Source of the DNA: Bacteroidaceae bacterium
Lineage (GTDB): Bacteria > Bacteroidota > Bacteroidia > Bacteroidales > Bacteroidaceae
Assembly (NCBI GenBank): GCA_017470425.1
Contig: JAFUYT010000022.1
Coordinates: 1-63,160, forward strand
DNA length: 63,160 nucleotides
Reading direction: 5' to 3'
The stretch's first letter is position 1. Each line of letters opens with the position of its first letter. Below are positions 25,109 to 36,140 of the stretch, in pieces. The notes under the pieces are model-generated. The model was not told where the DNA came from, made no database searches, and worked only from the letters and a program-made list of their open reading frames with translations. The position numbers were made by a program, and so were the translations under genes.

Positions 25109-25585
25109 ATGCGTAAAGCAAAACCAAAGAAAAGACTGGTCCTTCCCGATCCCGTGTATGGCGACGTGAAGGTGTCGAAGTTCGTCAATCACTTGATGTA
25201 TGACGGCAAGAAGAGCATCTCCTATCGTATCTTCTATGATGCTCTCGAAATCGTAAAGAACAAGATGCAGAACGAGGAGAAGAGCTCCCTCGAGATCTGG
25301 AAGGAAGCCCTCCAGAAGGTTACCCCGCAGGTGGAGGTTAAGAGCCGCCGCATCGGTGGTGCCACGTTCCAGGTGCCTACGGAGATCCGTCCCAGCCGTA
25401 AGGAGAGTGTCTCGATGAAGAACCTCATCCAGTATGCCCGCAAGCGTGGTGGCAAGACCATGGCCGACAAGCTCGCTGCTGAGATCATGGATGCCTACAA
25501 CGAGCAAGGTGGTGCCTTCAAGCGTAAGGAGGACATGCACCGCATGGCTGAGGCTAACCGTGCATTCGCGCACTTCCGCTTCTAG
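25109..25585 (+). CDS. rpsG: 30S ribosomal protein S7 (uS7)
   Basis: The 158-residue protein starts [20 protein letters not shown] and has the conserved [22 protein letters not shown] and [15 protein letters not shown] segments. S7 nucleates the 30S head. The 121-bp gap after rpsL has a CCTCG-CGA-CGAGG hairpin, at the place where S7 binds its own mRNA in E. coli; whether this one does so is unknown. Confidence 0.98.
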   Translation: MRKAKPKKRLVLPDPVYGDVKVSKFVNHLMYDGKKSISYRIFYDALEIVKNKMQNEEKSSLEIWKEALQKVTPQVEVKSRRIGGATFQVPTEIRPSRKESVSMKNLIQYARKRGGKTMADKLAAEIMDAYNEQGGAFKRKEDMHRMAEANRAFAHFRF

Positions 25586-25716
25586 TAATTCATAATGCAC
25601 AATTCATAATTCACAATGAATAAAAGGTAGTTCATAGTTCAATTTCATAATAAGTAGCGTAAGGTAACGCTTCGCGAAATTACGAATTAAGAATTATGAA
25701 TTATGAATTAAACTCA
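25586..25716. repeat. heptamer tracts (AATTCAT) as an inverted pair
   Basis: TAATTCA/TAATGCA/CAATTCA heptamers at 25586-25620 and their inverse (GAATTAT/GAATTAA) at 25680-25716 flank about 60 bp containing AGCGTAAGGTAACGCT. It fills the rpsG-fusA gap. Confidence 0.7.
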
Positions 25717-25718
25717 AT

Positions 25719-27836
25719 ATGGCAAAACAAGATTTGCATTTGACCCGTAATATCGGCATCATGGCTCACATTGATGCTGGTAAGACCACTACGTCTGAGC
25801 GTATCCTCTTCTACACGGGTCTGACACATAAGATCGGTGAGGTGCACGACGGCGCTGCCACCATGGACTGGATGGCCCAGGAGCAGGAGCGCGGTATCAC
25901 TATCACCTCCGCTGCCACTACCACGTTCTGGAACTGGAACGGCAACAAGTACAAGATCAACCTGATTGACACCCCGGGACACGTCGATTTCACCGCCGAG
26001 GTGGAGCGTTCGCTGCGTGTGCTGGACGGCGCCGTGGCTGCCTACTGTGCAGTAGGCGGCGTGGAGCCCCAGTCCGAGACCGTGTGGCGTCAGGCTGACA
26101 AGTACAATGTTCCCCGCATCGGCTACGTCAACAAGATGGACCGTAGCGGTGCCGACTTCTTCGAGGTCGTGCGTCAGATGAAGGATGTGCTGGGCGCTAA
26201 GGCAGTGCCCGTGGTCATCCCCATCGGTGCTGAGGAGAACTTCAAGGGCGTCGTGGATCTCATCAAGATGAAGGCCATCCTGTGGCACGATGAGACGATG
26301 GGCGCCGAGTACAGCGTCGAGGAAATCCCCGCAGACCTGGTCGATGAGGCTCAGGAGTGGCGTGACAAGATGCTGGAGACCGTCGCCGAGTACGACGAGG
26401 CTCTCATGGAGAAGTTCTTCGACGATCCCGCCAGCATCACCGAGGAGGAGATCCTCGCCGGTCTGCGCGCTGCCACCGTCAGCATGGAGATTACGCCGAT
26501 GCTCTGCGGCTCCTCGTTTAAGAACAAGGGCGTGCAGACGCTGCTCGACTATGTCTGCGCCTTCCTGCCCAGCCCGCTGGACACGCCGAACGTCGTGGGT
26601 ACCAACCCCGACAGTGGCGAAGAGGAAGACCGCAAGCCCAGCGAGGACGAGAAGACCAGTGCGCTGGCCTTCAAGATTGCTACCGACCCGTATGTGGGCC
26701 GCCTGACCTTCATCCGCGTCTATTCCGGTAAGGTGGAGGCTGGCAGCTACATCTACAACACCCGTTCCGGCAAGAAGGAGCGTGTGAGCCGTCTGTTCCA
26801 GATGCACTCTAACCACCAGAACCCCGTAGAGGTGATTGGTGCTGGTGACATCGGCGCAGGCGTAGGCTTCAAGGATATCCGCACTGGTGACACCCTCTGC
26901 GATGAGGATGCACCCATCGTGCTGGAGTCTATGGACTTCCCCGATCCCGTGATCGGTATCGCCGTGGAGCCCAAGACGCAGAAGGACCTCGACAAGCTCA
27001 GCAATGGCCTCGCCAAGCTGGCCGAGGAGGATCCCACCTTCACTGTCCGCACCGACGAGCAGAGCGGCCAGACCGTCATCAGCGGTATGGGCGAGCTGCA
27101 CCTCGACATCATCATCGACCGTCTGAAGCGCGAGTTCAAGGTGGAGTGCAACCAGGGTAAGCCTCAGGTGAACTACAAGGAAGCCATCACCAAGACTGTC
27201 AACCTCCGCGAGGTCTATAAGAAGCAGTCCGGTGGTCGCGGTAAGTTCGCTGACATCATCGTCAACGTAGGTCCTGTGGATGACGACTTTGAAGGCACTG
27301 GCCTGCAGTTCATCAACAGCGTGACCGGCGGTAACATCCCCAAGGAGTTCATCCCTGCTGTGCAGAAGGGCTTCGAGAGCGCCATGAAGAACGGTGTCCT
27401 CGGCGGTTTCCCCATGGACAGCCTGAAGGTGGATCTGCTGGATGGTTCCTTCCACCCCGTTGACTCCGACCAGCTCTCCTTCGAGATCTGCGCCATCCAG
27501 GCTTACAAGAACGCCTGCTCGCAGGCTAAGCCCGTGCTGATGGAGCCCATCATGAAGCTCGAGGTGGTGACACCCGAGGAGAACATGGGTGACGTCATCG
27601 GCGACCTCAACAAGCGTCGCGGACAGGTCGAGGGCATGGATACCAGCCGCAGTGGTGCCCGCATCGTCAAGGCAATGGTGCCCCTGAGTGAGATGTTCGG
27701 CTATGTGACGGCACTGCGTACCATCACCTCCGGCCGTGCTACCTCCAGCATGACCTACGATCACCACGCTCCCGTCTCCAGCAGCATCGCCAAGAGTGTG
27801 CTTGAGGAGATCAAGGGCCGTGTCGATCTGGTGTAA
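25719..27836 (+). CDS. fusA: elongation factor G
   Basis: EF-G drives translocation with GTP. The 705-residue protein has the P-loop [19 protein letters not shown], the switch II motif [18 protein letters not shown], and domains II-V ending with [18 protein letters not shown]. tuf does not follow, unlike in E. coli; rpsJ does. Confidence 0.98.
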   Translation: MAKQDLHLTRNIGIMAHIDAGKTTTSERILFYTGLTHKIGEVHDGAATMDWMAQEQERGITITSAATTTFWNWNGNKYKINLIDTPGHVDFTAEVERSLRVLDGAVAAYCAVGGVEPQSETVWRQADKYNVPRIGYVNKMDRSGADFFEVVRQMKDVLGAKAVPVVIPIGAEENFKGVVDLIKMKAILWHDETMGAEYSVEEIPADLVDEAQEWRDKMLETVAEYDEALMEKFFDDPASITEEEILAGLRAATVSMEITPMLCGSSFKNKGVQTLLDYVCAFLPSPLDTPNVVGTNPDSGEEEDRKPSEDEKTSALAFKIATDPYVGRLTFIRVYSGKVEAGSYIYNTRSGKKERVSRLFQMHSNHQNPVEVIGAGDIGAGVGFKDIRTGDTLCDEDAPIVLESMDFPDPVIGIAVEPKTQKDLDKLSNGLAKLAEEDPTFTVRTDEQSGQTVISGMGELHLDIIIDRLKREFKVECNQGKPQVNYKEAITKTVNLREVYKKQSGGRGKFADIIVNVGPVDDDFEGTGLQFINSVTGGNIPKEFIPAVQKGFESAMKNGVLGGFPMDSLKVDLLDGSFHPVDSDQLSFEICAIQAYKNACSQAKPVLMEPIMKLEVVTPEENMGDVIGDLNKRRGQVEGMDTSRSGARIVKAMVPLSEMFGYVTALRTITSGRATSSMTYDHHAPVSSSIAKSVLEEIKGRVDLV

Positions 27837-27852
27837 AAGACCCCATCCCCGA

Positions 27853-27873
27853 CCCCTCCCGTGAAGGGAGGGG
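27853..27873. repeat. GC palindrome between fusA and rpsJ
   Basis: CCCCTCCC-GTGAA-GGGAGGGG is an 8-bp perfect stem just after the fusA stop, of the same family as the copies elsewhere. No T-run follows, so it is not a typical terminator. Confidence 0.7.
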
Positions 27874-27922
27874 AGAGGGCTACGGTCAAGCAAATGACTC
27901 TTTGGCCGTCAGTCCTCAAAAG

Positions 27923-27967
27923 AATCAAATCGTAAATCGTAACATCATTAAATCGTAACATCAAATC
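27923..27967. repeat. 7-nt period repeat tract (AAATCGT) before rpsJ
   Basis: AAATCGT, AAATCGT, AACATCA, TTAAATC, GTAACAT and CAAATCA lie in register up to the rpsJ ATG. Confidence 0.7.
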
Positions 27968-28273
27968 ATGAGTCAGAAAATCAGAATCAAGCTGAAGTCC
28001 TACGACCACAACCTCGTCGATAAGTCGGCCGAGAAGATCGTGAAGACCGTGAAGGCTACGGGTGCTATCGTGAGCGGTCCTATCCCCCTCCCCACCCACA
28101 AGCGCATCTTCACCGTGAACCGTTCCACCTTCGTCAACAAGAAGGCCCGTGAACAATTCCAGCTCAGCAGCTACAAGCGCCTCATCGACATCTACTCGAG
28201 CACTGCTCAGACCGTGGATGCACTGATGAAGCTCGAGTTGCCCAGCGGCGTGGAAGTAGAGATTAAGGTGTAA
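27968..28273 (+). CDS. rpsJ: 30S ribosomal protein S10 (uS10)
   Basis: The 101-residue protein has the family loops [17 protein letters not shown] and [23 protein letters not shown]. It opens the S10 part of the cluster; in E. coli it is also NusE. Confidence 0.98.
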   Translation: MSQKIRIKLKSYDHNLVDKSAEKIVKTVKATGAIVSGPIPLPTHKRIFTVNRSTFVNKKAREQFQLSSYKRLIDIYSSTAQTVDALMKLELPSGVEVEIKV

Positions 28274-28295
28274 GACGGAATGTCTATAGCAATAA

Positions 28296-28337
28296 GTAAT
28301 CTTTAAATAGACGAATCATTAAATTATTAAATTACTG
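28296..28337. repeat. 7-nt period repeat tract before rplC
   Basis: Degenerate heptamers related to AATCATT and AAATTAT fill the rpsJ-rplC gap. Confidence 0.6.
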
Positions 28338-28339
28338 AA

Positions 28340-28957
28340 ATGCCAGGATTATTAGGAAAGAAAATCGGAATGACTTCCGTTTTCAGTGCCGACGGCAAGA
28401 ACGTGCCGTGCACTGTTATCGAATTAGGTCCTTGCGTAGTTACCCAGGTGAAGAGCGTCGAGAAGGACGGCTATGCAGCCGTGCAGCTCGGCTTCGAGGA
28501 GGCTAAGGAGAAGAACACCACTAAGCCCATGCTCGGACACTTCGCCAAGAGCGGTACAACACCCAAGCGCCACTTGGCCGAGTTCACAGGTTTCGAAGGC
28601 GACATCAACCTCGGTGACACCATCACCGTTGACCTGTTCGCTGACGCCACTTACGTCGATGTGATTGGCACAAGTAAAGGTAAAGGTTTCCAGGGCGTCG
28701 TGAAGCGCCACGGTTTCGGCGGCGTAGGCCAGACCACCCACGGTCAGGACGACCGCGCCCGCAAGCCGGGTTCCATCGGTGCCTGTTCCTATCCCGCCAA
28801 GGTCTTCAAGGGCCTGCGCATGGGCGGTCAGATGGGCAATGCCCGTGTGACTACGCACAACCTGCAAGTGTTAAAGGTGATCCCCGAGCACAACCTGCTC
28901 CTCATCAAGGGCAGTATCCCGGGTTTCAAAGGTTCAATCGTTAGCGTTATTAAGTAA
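28340..28957 (+). CDS. rplC: 50S ribosomal protein L3 (uL3)
   Basis: The 205-residue protein starts [15 protein letters not shown] and has the extension [20 protein letters not shown] that reaches the peptidyl transferase centre. The next start follows the stop directly, so L3 and L4 are coupled. Confidence 0.98.
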   Translation: MPGLLGKKIGMTSVFSADGKNVPCTVIELGPCVVTQVKSVEKDGYAAVQLGFEEAKEKNTTKPMLGHFAKSGTTPKRHLAEFTGFEGDINLGDTITVDLFADATYVDVIGTSKGKGFQGVVKRHGFGGVGQTTHGQDDRARKPGSIGACSYPAKVFKGLRMGGQMGNARVTTHNLQVLKVIPEHNLLLIKGSIPGFKGSIVSVIK

Positions 28958-28958
28958 G

Positions 28959-29588
28959 ATGGAAGTCAGTGTATTGAATATCAAGGGTCAGGACACCGGT
29001 CGCAAGGTGGTCCTCGATGATGCTATCTATGGCATTGAACCCAACGACCACGCAATCTATCTCGATGTCAAGCTCTTCCTCGCTAACCAGCGTCAGGGCA
29101 CTGCCAAGGCCAAGGAGCGCTCCGAGGTAAGCGGTTCCACCCGCAAGCTCGGTCGCCAGAAGGGCGGCGGCGGCGCACGTCGTGGTGACATCAACTCCCC
29201 CGTGCTCGTAGGCGGTGGCCGTGTGTTCGGTCCCCAGCCCCGCGACTATGGCTTCAAGCTCAACAAGAAACTCCGTCGTCTGGCCCGTAAGAGCGCCCTT
29301 GCCTACAAGGCACAGGAGAACGCCATCGTGGTCGTCGAGGACTTCACTTTTGAGGCTCCGAAGACTAAAAACTTCGTCGAAGTCATAAATAATCTTAAAG
29401 TTGACGGCAAAAAGGCCCTCTTCGTTTTGCCGGGTACAGATAAAGCCGTATATTTGTCGGCTCGAAATATCGAGCGCGTCAATGTGATGGCGGCTTCTGC
29501 ACTGAACACCTACAAGGTGCTCGATGCAGATGTGCTTGTGCTCACAGAGGGTGCTCTCGGCGTTGTCGGCGAAAATCTTAACAAGTAA
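28959..29588 (+). CDS. rplD: 50S ribosomal protein L4 (uL4)
   Basis: The 209-residue protein has [23 protein letters not shown], the exit-tunnel loop, and ends in the globular part. In E. coli L4 represses the S10 operon by its leader; no equivalent is clear here. Confidence 0.97.
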   Translation: MEVSVLNIKGQDTGRKVVLDDAIYGIEPNDHAIYLDVKLFLANQRQGTAKAKERSEVSGSTRKLGRQKGGGGARRGDINSPVLVGGGRVFGPQPRDYGFKLNKKLRRLARKSALAYKAQENAIVVVEDFTFEAPKTKNFVEVINNLKVDGKKALFVLPGTDKAVYLSARNIERVNVMAASALNTYKVLDADVLVLTEGALGVVGENLNK

Positions 29589-29602
29589 AGGACAAGACAG
29601 TC

Positions 29603-29893
29603 ATGGGATATATCATCAAACCCCTGGTCACTGAGAAGATGACCAACATCACGGAGAAGCAGAACAAGTTCGGCTTCATCGTCCGTCCTGAGGCCAACAA
29701 GGTCGAGATCAAGAACGAGGTAGAGGCTCTCTACAACGTCAGCGTCGTAGGCATCAGCACCTCCCGCTATGCCGGCAAGAACAAGACCCGCTATACGAAG
29801 GCCGGCCTGATTAAGGGCCGCACCAATGCCTTCAAGAAGGCTATCGTCACTCTCAAGGAGGGCGAGACAATCGATTTCTACAGTAACATTTAA
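29603..29893 (+). CDS. rplW: 50S ribosomal protein L23 (uL23)
   Basis: The 96-residue protein has the family core [19 protein letters not shown] and [20 protein letters not shown]. It sits at the exit of the tunnel and receives SRP and trigger factor. Confidence 0.97.
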   Translation: MGYIIKPLVTEKMTNITEKQNKFGFIVRPEANKVEIKNEVEALYNVSVVGISTSRYAGKNKTRYTKAGLIKGRTNAFKKAIVTLKEGETIDFYSNI

Positions 29894-29901
29894 GCAAAGA
29901 G

Positions 29902-30729
29902 ATGGCAGTACGTAAATTAAAGCCCACAACACCGGGCCAAAGACACAAGATTATAGGTACGTTCGAAGAGATTACTGCATCTGTACCTGAGAAGTCTCTC
30001 ACTTACGGCAAGCGCAGCACCGGCGGCCGTAACAACACCGGTAAGATGACCGTCCGCTACATGGGTGGCGGTCACAAGCGTAAGTTCCGCTTCATCGATT
30101 TCAAGCGAGAGAAAGATGGTGTTCCCGCAGTCGTGAAGACTATTGAGTACGATCCGAACCGTTCGGCTCGCATCGCTCTGCTCTTCTACGCTGACGGCGA
30201 AAAACGTTATATCATTGCTCCCAACGGTCTGAAGGTCGGCCAGACAGTGATGTCCGGCGCCGAGGCAGCTCCCGAGGTCGGCAACGCACTCCCCCTGCAG
30301 AACATCCCCGTCGGTACGGTGATCCACAACATCGAGCTCCGTCCGGGTCAGGGTGCCCTGCTCGTGCGCTCCGCTGGTAACTTCGCGCAGCTGACGTCCC
30401 GCGAGGACCGCTACTGCGTCATCAAGCTCCCTTCGGGCGAGACGCGTAAGATCCTGAGCGCTTGCAAGGCTACCATCGGTAGCGTAGGCAACAGCGACCA
30501 TGCCCTGGAGGCTTCCGGCAAGGCCGGTCGCAGCCGCTGGCTCGGCCGTCGCCCGCACAACCGTGGTGTCGTCATGAACCCCCACGATCACCCGATGGGT
30601 GGTGGTGAAGGTCGCCAGAGCGGTGGACATCCGCGTTCACGTAAGGGCCTCTATGCTAAGGGTCTCAAGACGCGTGCACCGAAGAAGCAGTCTAGCAAGT
30701 ACATCATTGAAAGAGCCAACAAGAAGTAA
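29902..30729 (+). CDS. rplB: 50S ribosomal protein L2 (uL2)
   Basis: The 275-residue protein starts [17 protein letters not shown] and has the conserved [21 protein letters not shown] segment with the peptidyl-transferase-near histidine. It follows rplW by 8 bp. Confidence 0.98.
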   Translation: MAVRKLKPTTPGQRHKIIGTFEEITASVPEKSLTYGKRSTGGRNNTGKMTVRYMGGGHKRKFRFIDFKREKDGVPAVVKTIEYDPNRSARIALLFYADGEKRYIIAPNGLKVGQTVMSGAEAAPEVGNALPLQNIPVGTVIHNIELRPGQGALLVRSAGNFAQLTSREDRYCVIKLPSGETRKILSACKATIGSVGNSDHALEASGKAGRSRWLGRRPHNRGVVMNPHDHPMGGGEGRQSGGHPRSRKGLYAKGLKTRAPKKQSSKYIIERANKK

Positions 30730-30752
30730 TTACCGTTAACGAAGAAAACATT

Positions 30753-31022
30753 ATGAGTCGTTCACTTAAGAAAGGTCCATACATCGCAGTAAGCCTTGAG
30801 AAGAAGGTGCTCGCCATGAACGAGAGCGGCAAGAAGAACGTCGTGAAGACTTGGGCTCGTGCTTCAATGATCAGCCCCGACTTCGTCGGCCACACGATTG
30901 CCGTCCACAACGGAAACAAGTTCATTCCTGTGTATGTCACTGAGAACATGGTCGGTCACAAGCTGGGTGAGTTCGCTCCCACCCGCAAGTTCGGCGGCCA
31001 CGCTGGTCAGAAGAAGAAGTAA
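30753..31022 (+). CDS. rpsS: 30S ribosomal protein S19 (uS19)
   Basis: The 89-residue protein starts [18 protein letters not shown] and has the core [27 protein letters not shown]. It is in the head of the 30S subunit. Confidence 0.98.
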   Translation: MSRSLKKGPYIAVSLEKKVLAMNESGKKNVVKTWARASMISPDFVGHTIAVHNGNKFIPVYVTENMVGHKLGEFAPTRKFGGHAGQKKK

Positions 31023-31068
31023 GCAGGACCTCTGATTCACAAATCGAATAATATAGAGTAATCATATA

Positions 31069-31467
31069 ATGGGAAAAAGAAAAAGACTTGCAGCTGAAGC
31101 AAGAAAGGCTGCACAGAAGACCCAGTACTTTGCCAAGGCCAAGAGCGTACCCTCCTCACCCCGGAAGATGCGTTATGTGGTGGATTTGATCCGCGGCATG
31201 GAGGTCAACCGCGCTTTGGCTACCCTGCACTTCAACAAGAAGGCCGCAGCTGCCGACGTGGAGAAGCTCCTGCGCTCGGCCATTGCCAACTGGGAACAGA
31301 AGAACGATCGCAAGGCCGAGGACGGCGAGCTGATTGTCTCGAGAGTATTTGTCGATGAGGGCGCTACCCTCAAGCGTATGCGTCCCGCACCCCAAGGTCG
31401 TGGCTACCGCATCCGCAAGCGCAGCAACCACGTCACATTGTTCGTTGACACTAAAACTAATGATTAA
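31069..31467 (+). CDS. rplV: 50S ribosomal protein L22 (uL22)
   Basis: The 132-residue protein has the start [20 protein letters not shown] and the tunnel-lining hairpin [20 protein letters not shown]. The N-terminus is extended by about 15 basic residues against E. coli. Confidence 0.97.
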   Translation: MGKRKRLAAEARKAAQKTQYFAKAKSVPSSPRKMRYVVDLIRGMEVNRALATLHFNKKAAAADVEKLLRSAIANWEQKNDRKAEDGELIVSRVFVDEGATLKRMRPAPQGRGYRIRKRSNHVTLFVDTKTND

Positions 31468-31478
31468 TCAGTAACAGT

Positions 31479-32213
31479 ATGGGACAGAAAGTTAATCCTA
31501 TCAGCAACCGTCTCGGCATCGTCCGCGGTTGGGATTCCAATTGGTATGGTGGCAAGAACTTCGGCGATTCCATCCTTGAGGACAGCAAAATCCGCAAGTA
31601 CCTCATGGCTCGCCTGGGTGATGCCAGCATCTCCCGCATTGTCATTGAACGCACGCTGAAGCTCGTGACCATCACGATCTGCACGTCGCGTCCTGGTGTT
31701 ATCATTGGCAAAGGTGGCGAGAAGGTAGATGCTCTGAAGAGAGAGCTCAAGAAGATTACAGACAAGGAGATCCAGCTCAACATCTTTGAGGTGAAGAAAC
31801 CCGATCTCGATGCCAACATCGTAGGCGCCAACATCGCCAAGCAGGTGGAGGGCAAGATTGCCTATCGTCGTGCCATCAAGATGGCTATCGGCAACACCAT
31901 GCGTGCCGGTGCCGAGGGCATCAAGGTGCTCATCTCCGGCCGTCTGAACGGCGCTGAGATCGCCCGCTCCGAGATGTTCAAGGAAGGCCGCACGCCGTTG
32001 CACACCTTCCGCGCAGACATCGACTACTGCCAGACAGAGGCTCTCACGAAGGTGGGCCTGCTCGGCATCAAGGTGTGGATCTGCCGCGGCGAGGTATATG
32101 GCAAGAAGGATCTCGCTCCTAACTTCGCTCAGCAGAAGGAGACCGGCCGCTTCGGCGGTAACGACCGTGGCGGTCGTCGTGGTCCCCGCCGTCCGCGCAA
32201 CAACAATCGTTAA
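31479..32213 (+). CDS. rpsC: 30S ribosomal protein S3 (uS3)
   Basis: The 244-residue protein starts [20 protein letters not shown] and has the KH loop [18 protein letters not shown]. It ends in a Gly/Arg-rich tail ([20 protein letters not shown]) that is longer than in E. coli. Confidence 0.98.
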   Translation: MGQKVNPISNRLGIVRGWDSNWYGGKNFGDSILEDSKIRKYLMARLGDASISRIVIERTLKLVTITICTSRPGVIIGKGGEKVDALKRELKKITDKEIQLNIFEVKKPDLDANIVGANIAKQVEGKIAYRRAIKMAIGNTMRAGAEGIKVLISGRLNGAEIARSEMFKEGRTPLHTFRADIDYCQTEALTKVGLLGIKVWICRGEVYGKKDLAPNFAQQKETGRFGGNDRGGRRGPRRPRNNNR

Positions 32214-32233
32214 ACAACAGAAAGAACGTAATT

Positions 32234-32659
32234 ATGTTACAGCCGAAAAGAACTAAATATAGAAGACCGCAAAAGGGCCGTTGCAAGGGCAATGCCCAGC
32301 GCGGCAACCAGCTTGCTTTCGGATCGTTCGGTATCAAGAGCTTGGATACGCACTGGATCACGGCACGCCAGATTGAAGCTGCCCGTGTGGCCGTGACGCG
32401 CTACATGCAGCGTGAGGGTCAGGTGTGGATCCGCATCTTCCCGGACAAGCCCATCACCAAGAAGCCTGCTGACGTACGTATGGGTAAAGGTAAGGGTGAT
32501 CCCGTAGGCTACGTGTTCCCCATCACACCCGGACGTATCATCTTCGAGGTCGAAGGTGTACCCTATGAGACAGCCAAAGAAGCCCTGCGCCTCGCCGCAC
32601 AGAAGCTTCCCGTGACTACAAAGTTCATTGTTAGACGAGATTACGACAAAAACGCTTGA
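32234..32659 (+). CDS. rplP: 50S ribosomal protein L16 (uL16)
   Basis: The 141-residue protein starts [20 protein letters not shown] and has [20 protein letters not shown] with the Arg-rich loop near the A-site tRNA. It ends just before rpmC. Confidence 0.98.
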   Translation: MLQPKRTKYRRPQKGRCKGNAQRGNQLAFGSFGIKSLDTHWITARQIEAARVAVTRYMQREGQVWIRIFPDKPITKKPADVRMGKGKGDPVGYVFPITPGRIIFEVEGVPYETAKEALRLAAQKLPVTTKFIVRRDYDKNA

Positions 32660-32661
32660 TT

Positions 32662-32859
32662 ATGAAGACAGCAGAAGTAAGAGCCCTCTCCGTTGAGGAG
32701 CTCGCTGAGAAAATCGAAACGGCAAAGGCACAGTACAACCAGACGTTGCTCAACCATGCCGTCTCTCCTCTGGAGAATCCTTCTGAAATCAAGAAGGCAC
32801 GTCGTGACATCGCACGCATGATGACTATTCTCACGGAGAAAAAGAATGCTAATCAATAA
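32662..32859 (+). CDS. rpmC: 50S ribosomal protein L29 (uL29)
   Basis: The 65-residue protein is two helices, with [20 protein letters not shown] at the C-end. The stop overlaps the next possible start (TAATG). A TTG two codons upstream is a weaker alternative start. Confidence 0.95.
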   Translation: MKTAEVRALSVEELAEKIETAKAQYNQTLLNHAVSPLENPSEIKKARRDIARMMTILTEKKNANQ

Positions 32860-32870
32860 TGGTCTTAGAC

Positions 32871-33128
32871 ATGGAAGTTAGAAACTTAAGAAAGACAAGA
32901 ACAGGTGTTGTCGTCAGCGACAAGATGGATAAGACCATTGTAGTGGCTGCCAAGTACAAGGAAAGACACCCGATCTATGGTAAGTTCGTCCAGAAGACGA
33001 AGAAGTACCATGCTCACGACGAGAAGAACGACTGCCACAAAGGCGACACCGTCCTCATCATGGAGACTCGTCCCCTGAGCAAAACCAAGAGATGGAGAGT
33101 AGTAGAAATCGTAGAAAGAGCTAAGTAA
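32871..33128 (+). CDS. rpsQ: 30S ribosomal protein S17 (uS17)
   Basis: The protein starts [20 protein letters not shown] and has [20 protein letters not shown]. The ATG at 32859 overlaps the rpmC stop and adds four residues; the start at 32871 fits the family better. Either is possible. Confidence 0.93.
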   Translation: MEVRNLRKTRTGVVVSDKMDKTIVVAAKYKERHPIYGKFVQKTKKYHAHDEKNDCHKGDTVLIMETRPLSKTKRWRVVEIVERAK

Positions 33129-33130
33129 TT

Positions 33131-33496
33131 ATGATACAGGCAGAATCTAGATTAGTCGTTGCAGACAACAGCGGTGCCAAGGAGTGCCTCTGCATCCGTG
33201 TGCTGGGTGGCACCAAGCGTCGCTATGCAACCGTGGGGGACGTCATCGTCGTCTCTGTGAAGAGCGTCATCCCCTCCAGTGATATTAAAAAGGGTGCTGT
33301 GTCGAAAGCTTTGATCGTCCGTACAAGCAAGGAAGTCCGTCGTGCAGACGGTTCCTACATCCGCTTCGACGACAACGCTTGCGTACTGTTGAACAATGCT
33401 GGTGAACTTCGCGGTAGCCGTATCTTCGGCCCTGTGGCCCGTGAGCTGCGTGCTGCCAATATGAAGGTGGTATCACTCGCACCCGAGGTTCTTTAA
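33131..33496 (+). CDS. rplN: 50S ribosomal protein L14 (uL14)
   Basis: The 121-residue protein starts [20 protein letters not shown] and has [11 protein letters not shown] near the end. RsfS, encoded at 43251, acts on this protein. Confidence 0.98.
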   Translation: MIQAESRLVVADNSGAKECLCIRVLGGTKRRYATVGDVIVVSVKSVIPSSDIKKGAVSKALIVRTSKEVRRADGSYIRFDDNACVLLNNAGELRGSRIFGPVARELRAANMKVVSLAPEVL

Positions 33497-33520
33497 TCAT
33501 CTAAAGATTCAATTACAGTA

Positions 33521-33841
33521 ATGGCAAAGTTACATATCAAGAAAGGCGACACCGTGCAGATCCTCGCTGGCAACAGCAAGGGCCAGACAGGTAAGGTGCT
33601 GAAGGTGTTCGTCAAGGAGCAGAAGGCGATCGTGGAGGGCCAGAACATGGTCTCCAAGAGCCAGAAGCCCAGCGCCAAGAACCCTCAGGGTGGCATCGTG
33701 AAGCAGGAAGCCCCCATCCACATCTCCAACCTGAATGTGGTGGATCCCAAGTCTGGGAAGGCAACCCGCATTGGACGTAAGTTGAACGCAGAGGGCAAGC
33801 TTGTCCGTTATGCAAAAAAATCAGGAGAGGAGATTAAGTAA
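33521..33841 (+). CDS. rplX: 50S ribosomal protein L24 (uL24)
   Basis: The 106-residue protein has the KOW motif [20 protein letters not shown]. Its last A overlaps the rplE start (TAATG), so the two are coupled. Confidence 0.97.
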   Translation: MAKLHIKKGDTVQILAGNSKGQTGKVLKVFVKEQKAIVEGQNMVSKSQKPSAKNPQGGIVKQEAPIHISNLNVVDPKSGKATRIGRKLNAEGKLVRYAKKSGEEIK

Positions 33842-34395
33842 TGGCAAATACAGCAAGACTGAAGCAGGAATATACAGAACGTATTGCTCCCGCATTGAAA
33901 GAGAAGTTCGGCTATACCTCTGCTATGCAGATTCCCGTCCTGAAGAAGATCGTCATCAATCAGGGCCTCGGTATCGCTACCGCCGACAAGAAGATCATCG
34001 AAGTGGCTATCAACGAGCTCACGGCCATCACTGGCCAGAAGGCTGTTGCTACCATCTCCAAGAAGGACGTGGCTAACTTCAAGCTCCGTAAGAAGATGCC
34101 CATCGGCGTCATGGTTACCCTGCGCCGCGAGCGTATGTACGAGTTCCTCGAGAAGCTCGTGAAGGTGGCTCTGCCCCGTATCCGTGACTTCAAGGGTATC
34201 GAAAGCAAGCTCGACGGCCGTGGCAACTACACCCTCGGCATCCAGGAGCAGATCATCTTCCCCGAGATCAACATCGATGCCATCGATCGTATCGTCGGTA
34301 TGAACATCACTTTCGTCACGACCGCTCAGACCGACGAGGAGGGCTTCGCCCTGCTCAAGGAGTTCGGCCTTCCCTTCAAAAACGCTAAAGACTAA
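33841..34395 (+). CDS. rplE: 50S ribosomal protein L5 (uL5)
   Basis: The 184-residue protein has the core [20 protein letters not shown] and [20 protein letters not shown]. It binds 5S rRNA with L18. Confidence 0.98.
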   Translation: MANTARLKQEYTERIAPALKEKFGYTSAMQIPVLKKIVINQGLGIATADKKIIEVAINELTAITGQKAVATISKKDVANFKLRKKMPIGVMVTLRRERMYEFLEKLVKVALPRIRDFKGIESKLDGRGNYTLGIQEQIIFPEINIDAIDRIVGMNITFVTTAQTDEEGFALLKEFGLPFKNAKD

Positions 34396-34401
34396 AGAGA
34401 T

Positions 34402-34701
34402 ATGGCAAAAGAATCAATGAAGGCCCGCGAGGTCAAGCGCGCCAAGCTCGTTGCCAAGTATGCTGCCAAGCGTGCTGCCCTGAAGAAGATCGTCAACACG
34501 GGTGATCCCGTTGACGCTTTCGAGGCTGCCCAGAAGCTGCAGAACATCCCCCGCAACGCCAACCCCATCCGCCTGCACAACCGTTGCAAGATCACGGGTC
34601 GTCCGAAGGGCTACATCCGCCAGTTCGGTCTCTCCCGTATCCAGTTCCGCGAGATGGCATCCCAGGGTCTCATCCCCGGCGTGAAGAAGGCCAGCTGGTA
34701 A
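34402..34701 (+). CDS. rpsN: 30S ribosomal protein S14 (uS14), zinc-free long form
   Basis: The 99-residue protein has the family end [20 protein letters not shown] and [22 protein letters not shown]. Only one Cys is present, so it is the long form without zinc. Confidence 0.97.
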   Translation: MAKESMKAREVKRAKLVAKYAAKRAALKKIVNTGDPVDAFEAAQKLQNIPRNANPIRLHNRCKITGRPKGYIRQFGLSRIQFREMASQGLIPGVKKASW

Positions 34702-34774
34702 TCGACGCAGACAAGTAACTCTATTTTTTTTAATATTGTCGGCAGAGTGCCGATTAATTAAAACAACAAACAAA

Positions 34775-35170
34775 ATGACAGATCCTATTGCAGACTATCT
34801 GACACGGTTGCGCAACGCCATCATGGCGAAGCACAGGATTGTGGAAATCCCCGCGTCGAATCTGAAGAAGGAGATCACTAAGATCCTCTTCGAGAAGGGA
34901 TACATCCTCAACTACAAGTTCCTGGAGGATGGCCCTCAGGGCACCATCAAGGTGGCTCTGAAGTACGATGCCGTTAACAAGGTTAACGCCATCAAGAAAC
35001 TCATCCGTGTGTCCCGCCCCGGTATGCGTAAGTACACCGGTTACAAGGACATGCCCCGTGTCATCAACGGCCTGGGTATCGCCATCATTTCCACTTCCCG
35101 TGGCGTGATGACGAACAAGGAAGCTGCCGAGCAGAAGATCGGCGGCGAGGTACTTTGCTACGTCTATTAA
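34775..35170 (+). CDS. rpsH: 30S ribosomal protein S8 (uS8)
   Basis: The 131-residue protein starts MTDPIADYLTRLRNAIMAKH and ends GIAIISTSRGVMTNKEA...GGEVLCYVY. The ATG at 34775 is chosen from the family start; the frame is open 13 codons further upstream. In E. coli S8 represses the spc operon. Confidence 0.97.
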   Translation: MTDPIADYLTRLRNAIMAKHRIVEIPASNLKKEITKILFEKGYILNYKFLEDGPQGTIKVALKYDAVNKVNAIKKLIRVSRPGMRKYTGYKDMPRVINGLGIAIISTSRGVMTNKEAAEQKIGGEVLCYVY

Positions 35171-35174
35171 TTAA

Positions 35175-35180
35175 AGGAGG
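35175..35180 (+). promoter_or_regulatory. strong Shine-Dalgarno of rplF
   Basis: AAAGGAGG lies 8 bp before the rplF ATG. Bacteroidetes genes mostly lack such a site, so it stands out here. Confidence 0.8.
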
Positions 35181-35187
35181 AATTAAC

Positions 35188-35769
35188 ATGTCAAGAATTG
35201 GTAAATTGCCCATAAACATCCCCGCAGGTGTTGAGATTTCCATTGACGGCAACAAGATCACCGTCAAAGGCAAGGAGGGTGTTTTAACCCAAGAGGTTAA
35301 TCCTTCCATCAAAGTGAACTACGACAAGGAGAAGGCTGAAATCACCTTCACCATTGATGAGGAATACGATCCCATCAACGTCTCCATGAAGCAGAAGCAG
35401 GCTTATCACGGCCTCTACCGCGCACTCGTACACAACATGGTTGTCGGCGTGAGCGAGGGCTACACGAAGCAGATGGAGCTCGTCGGTGTCGGCTATCGCG
35501 TGAGCAACAAGGGCAACCTCGTGGAGTTTTCGCTGGGCTACACTCACAGCATCTTCATCCAGCTCCCCGAGGAGATCAAGGTGGAGACGAAGGCCGAGCG
35601 TAACCAGAATCCTCAGATCATCTTGAAGTCTTGTGACAAACAGCTCCTCGGACAGGTTTGTGCCAAGATCCGTTCTTTCCGTAAGCCCGAACCTTACAAA
35701 GGCAAGGGTATCTTGTTCGTTGGCGAACAGATTCGCAGAAAGTCTGGTAAGTCAGCAGGTGCTAAGTAA
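35188..35769 (+). CDS. rplF: 50S ribosomal protein L6 (uL6)
   Basis: The 193-residue protein starts MSRIGKLPINIPAGVEISID and ends with the conserved KPEPYKGKGILFVGEQIRRKSGKSAG. The ATG at 35188, with AAAGGAGG before it, is chosen over the upstream TTG. Confidence 0.98.
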   Translation: MSRIGKLPINIPAGVEISIDGNKITVKGKEGVLTQEVNPSIKVNYDKEKAEITFTIDEEYDPINVSMKQKQAYHGLYRALVHNMVVGVSEGYTKQMELVGVGYRVSNKGNLVEFSLGYTHSIFIQLPEEIKVETKAERNQNPQIILKSCDKQLLGQVCAKIRSFRKPEPYKGKGILFVGEQIRRKSGKSAGAK

Positions 35770-35793
35770 TAGTAACTCTAAAATCGCGTAATC

Positions 35794-36135
35794 ATGACAA
35801 CGAAAATAGAAAGACGAATCAAGATCAAGTATAGAGTTCGCAACAAGATCTCCGGCACTGCTGAGCGCCCCCGCATGAGTGTGTTCCGCAGCAACAAGCA
35901 GATCTATGTACAGGTCATCAACGACCAGACGGGCACCACGCTGTGCGCTGCTTCATCCCTCGGGATGGAGGCTTGCCCCAAGAAGGAGCAGGCTGCCAAG
36001 GTCGGTGAGCTCATCGCCAAGAAGGCTCTCGAAGCCGGTATCACTACTGTCGTTTTCGACCGTAACGGTTATCTCTACCATGGTAGAGTGAAGGAAGTTG
36101 CAGATGCAGCACGTAACGGTGGACTTAAATTCTAA
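35794..36135 (+). CDS. rplR: 50S ribosomal protein L18 (uL18)
   Basis: The 113-residue protein has [20 protein letters not shown] and [24 protein letters not shown]. It binds 5S rRNA. Confidence 0.98.
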   Translation: MTTKIERRIKIKYRVRNKISGTAERPRMSVFRSNKQIYVQVINDQTGTTLCAASSLGMEACPKKEQAAKVGELIAKKALEAGITTVVFDRNGYLYHGRVKEVADAARNGGLKF

Positions 36136-36140
36136 TCATT

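Noticed and set aside
25701-27893. 730-codon minus-strand frame across fusA
   Set aside because: It mirrors the codon pattern of fusA; the translated sequence is His/Leu/Val-rich without motifs.
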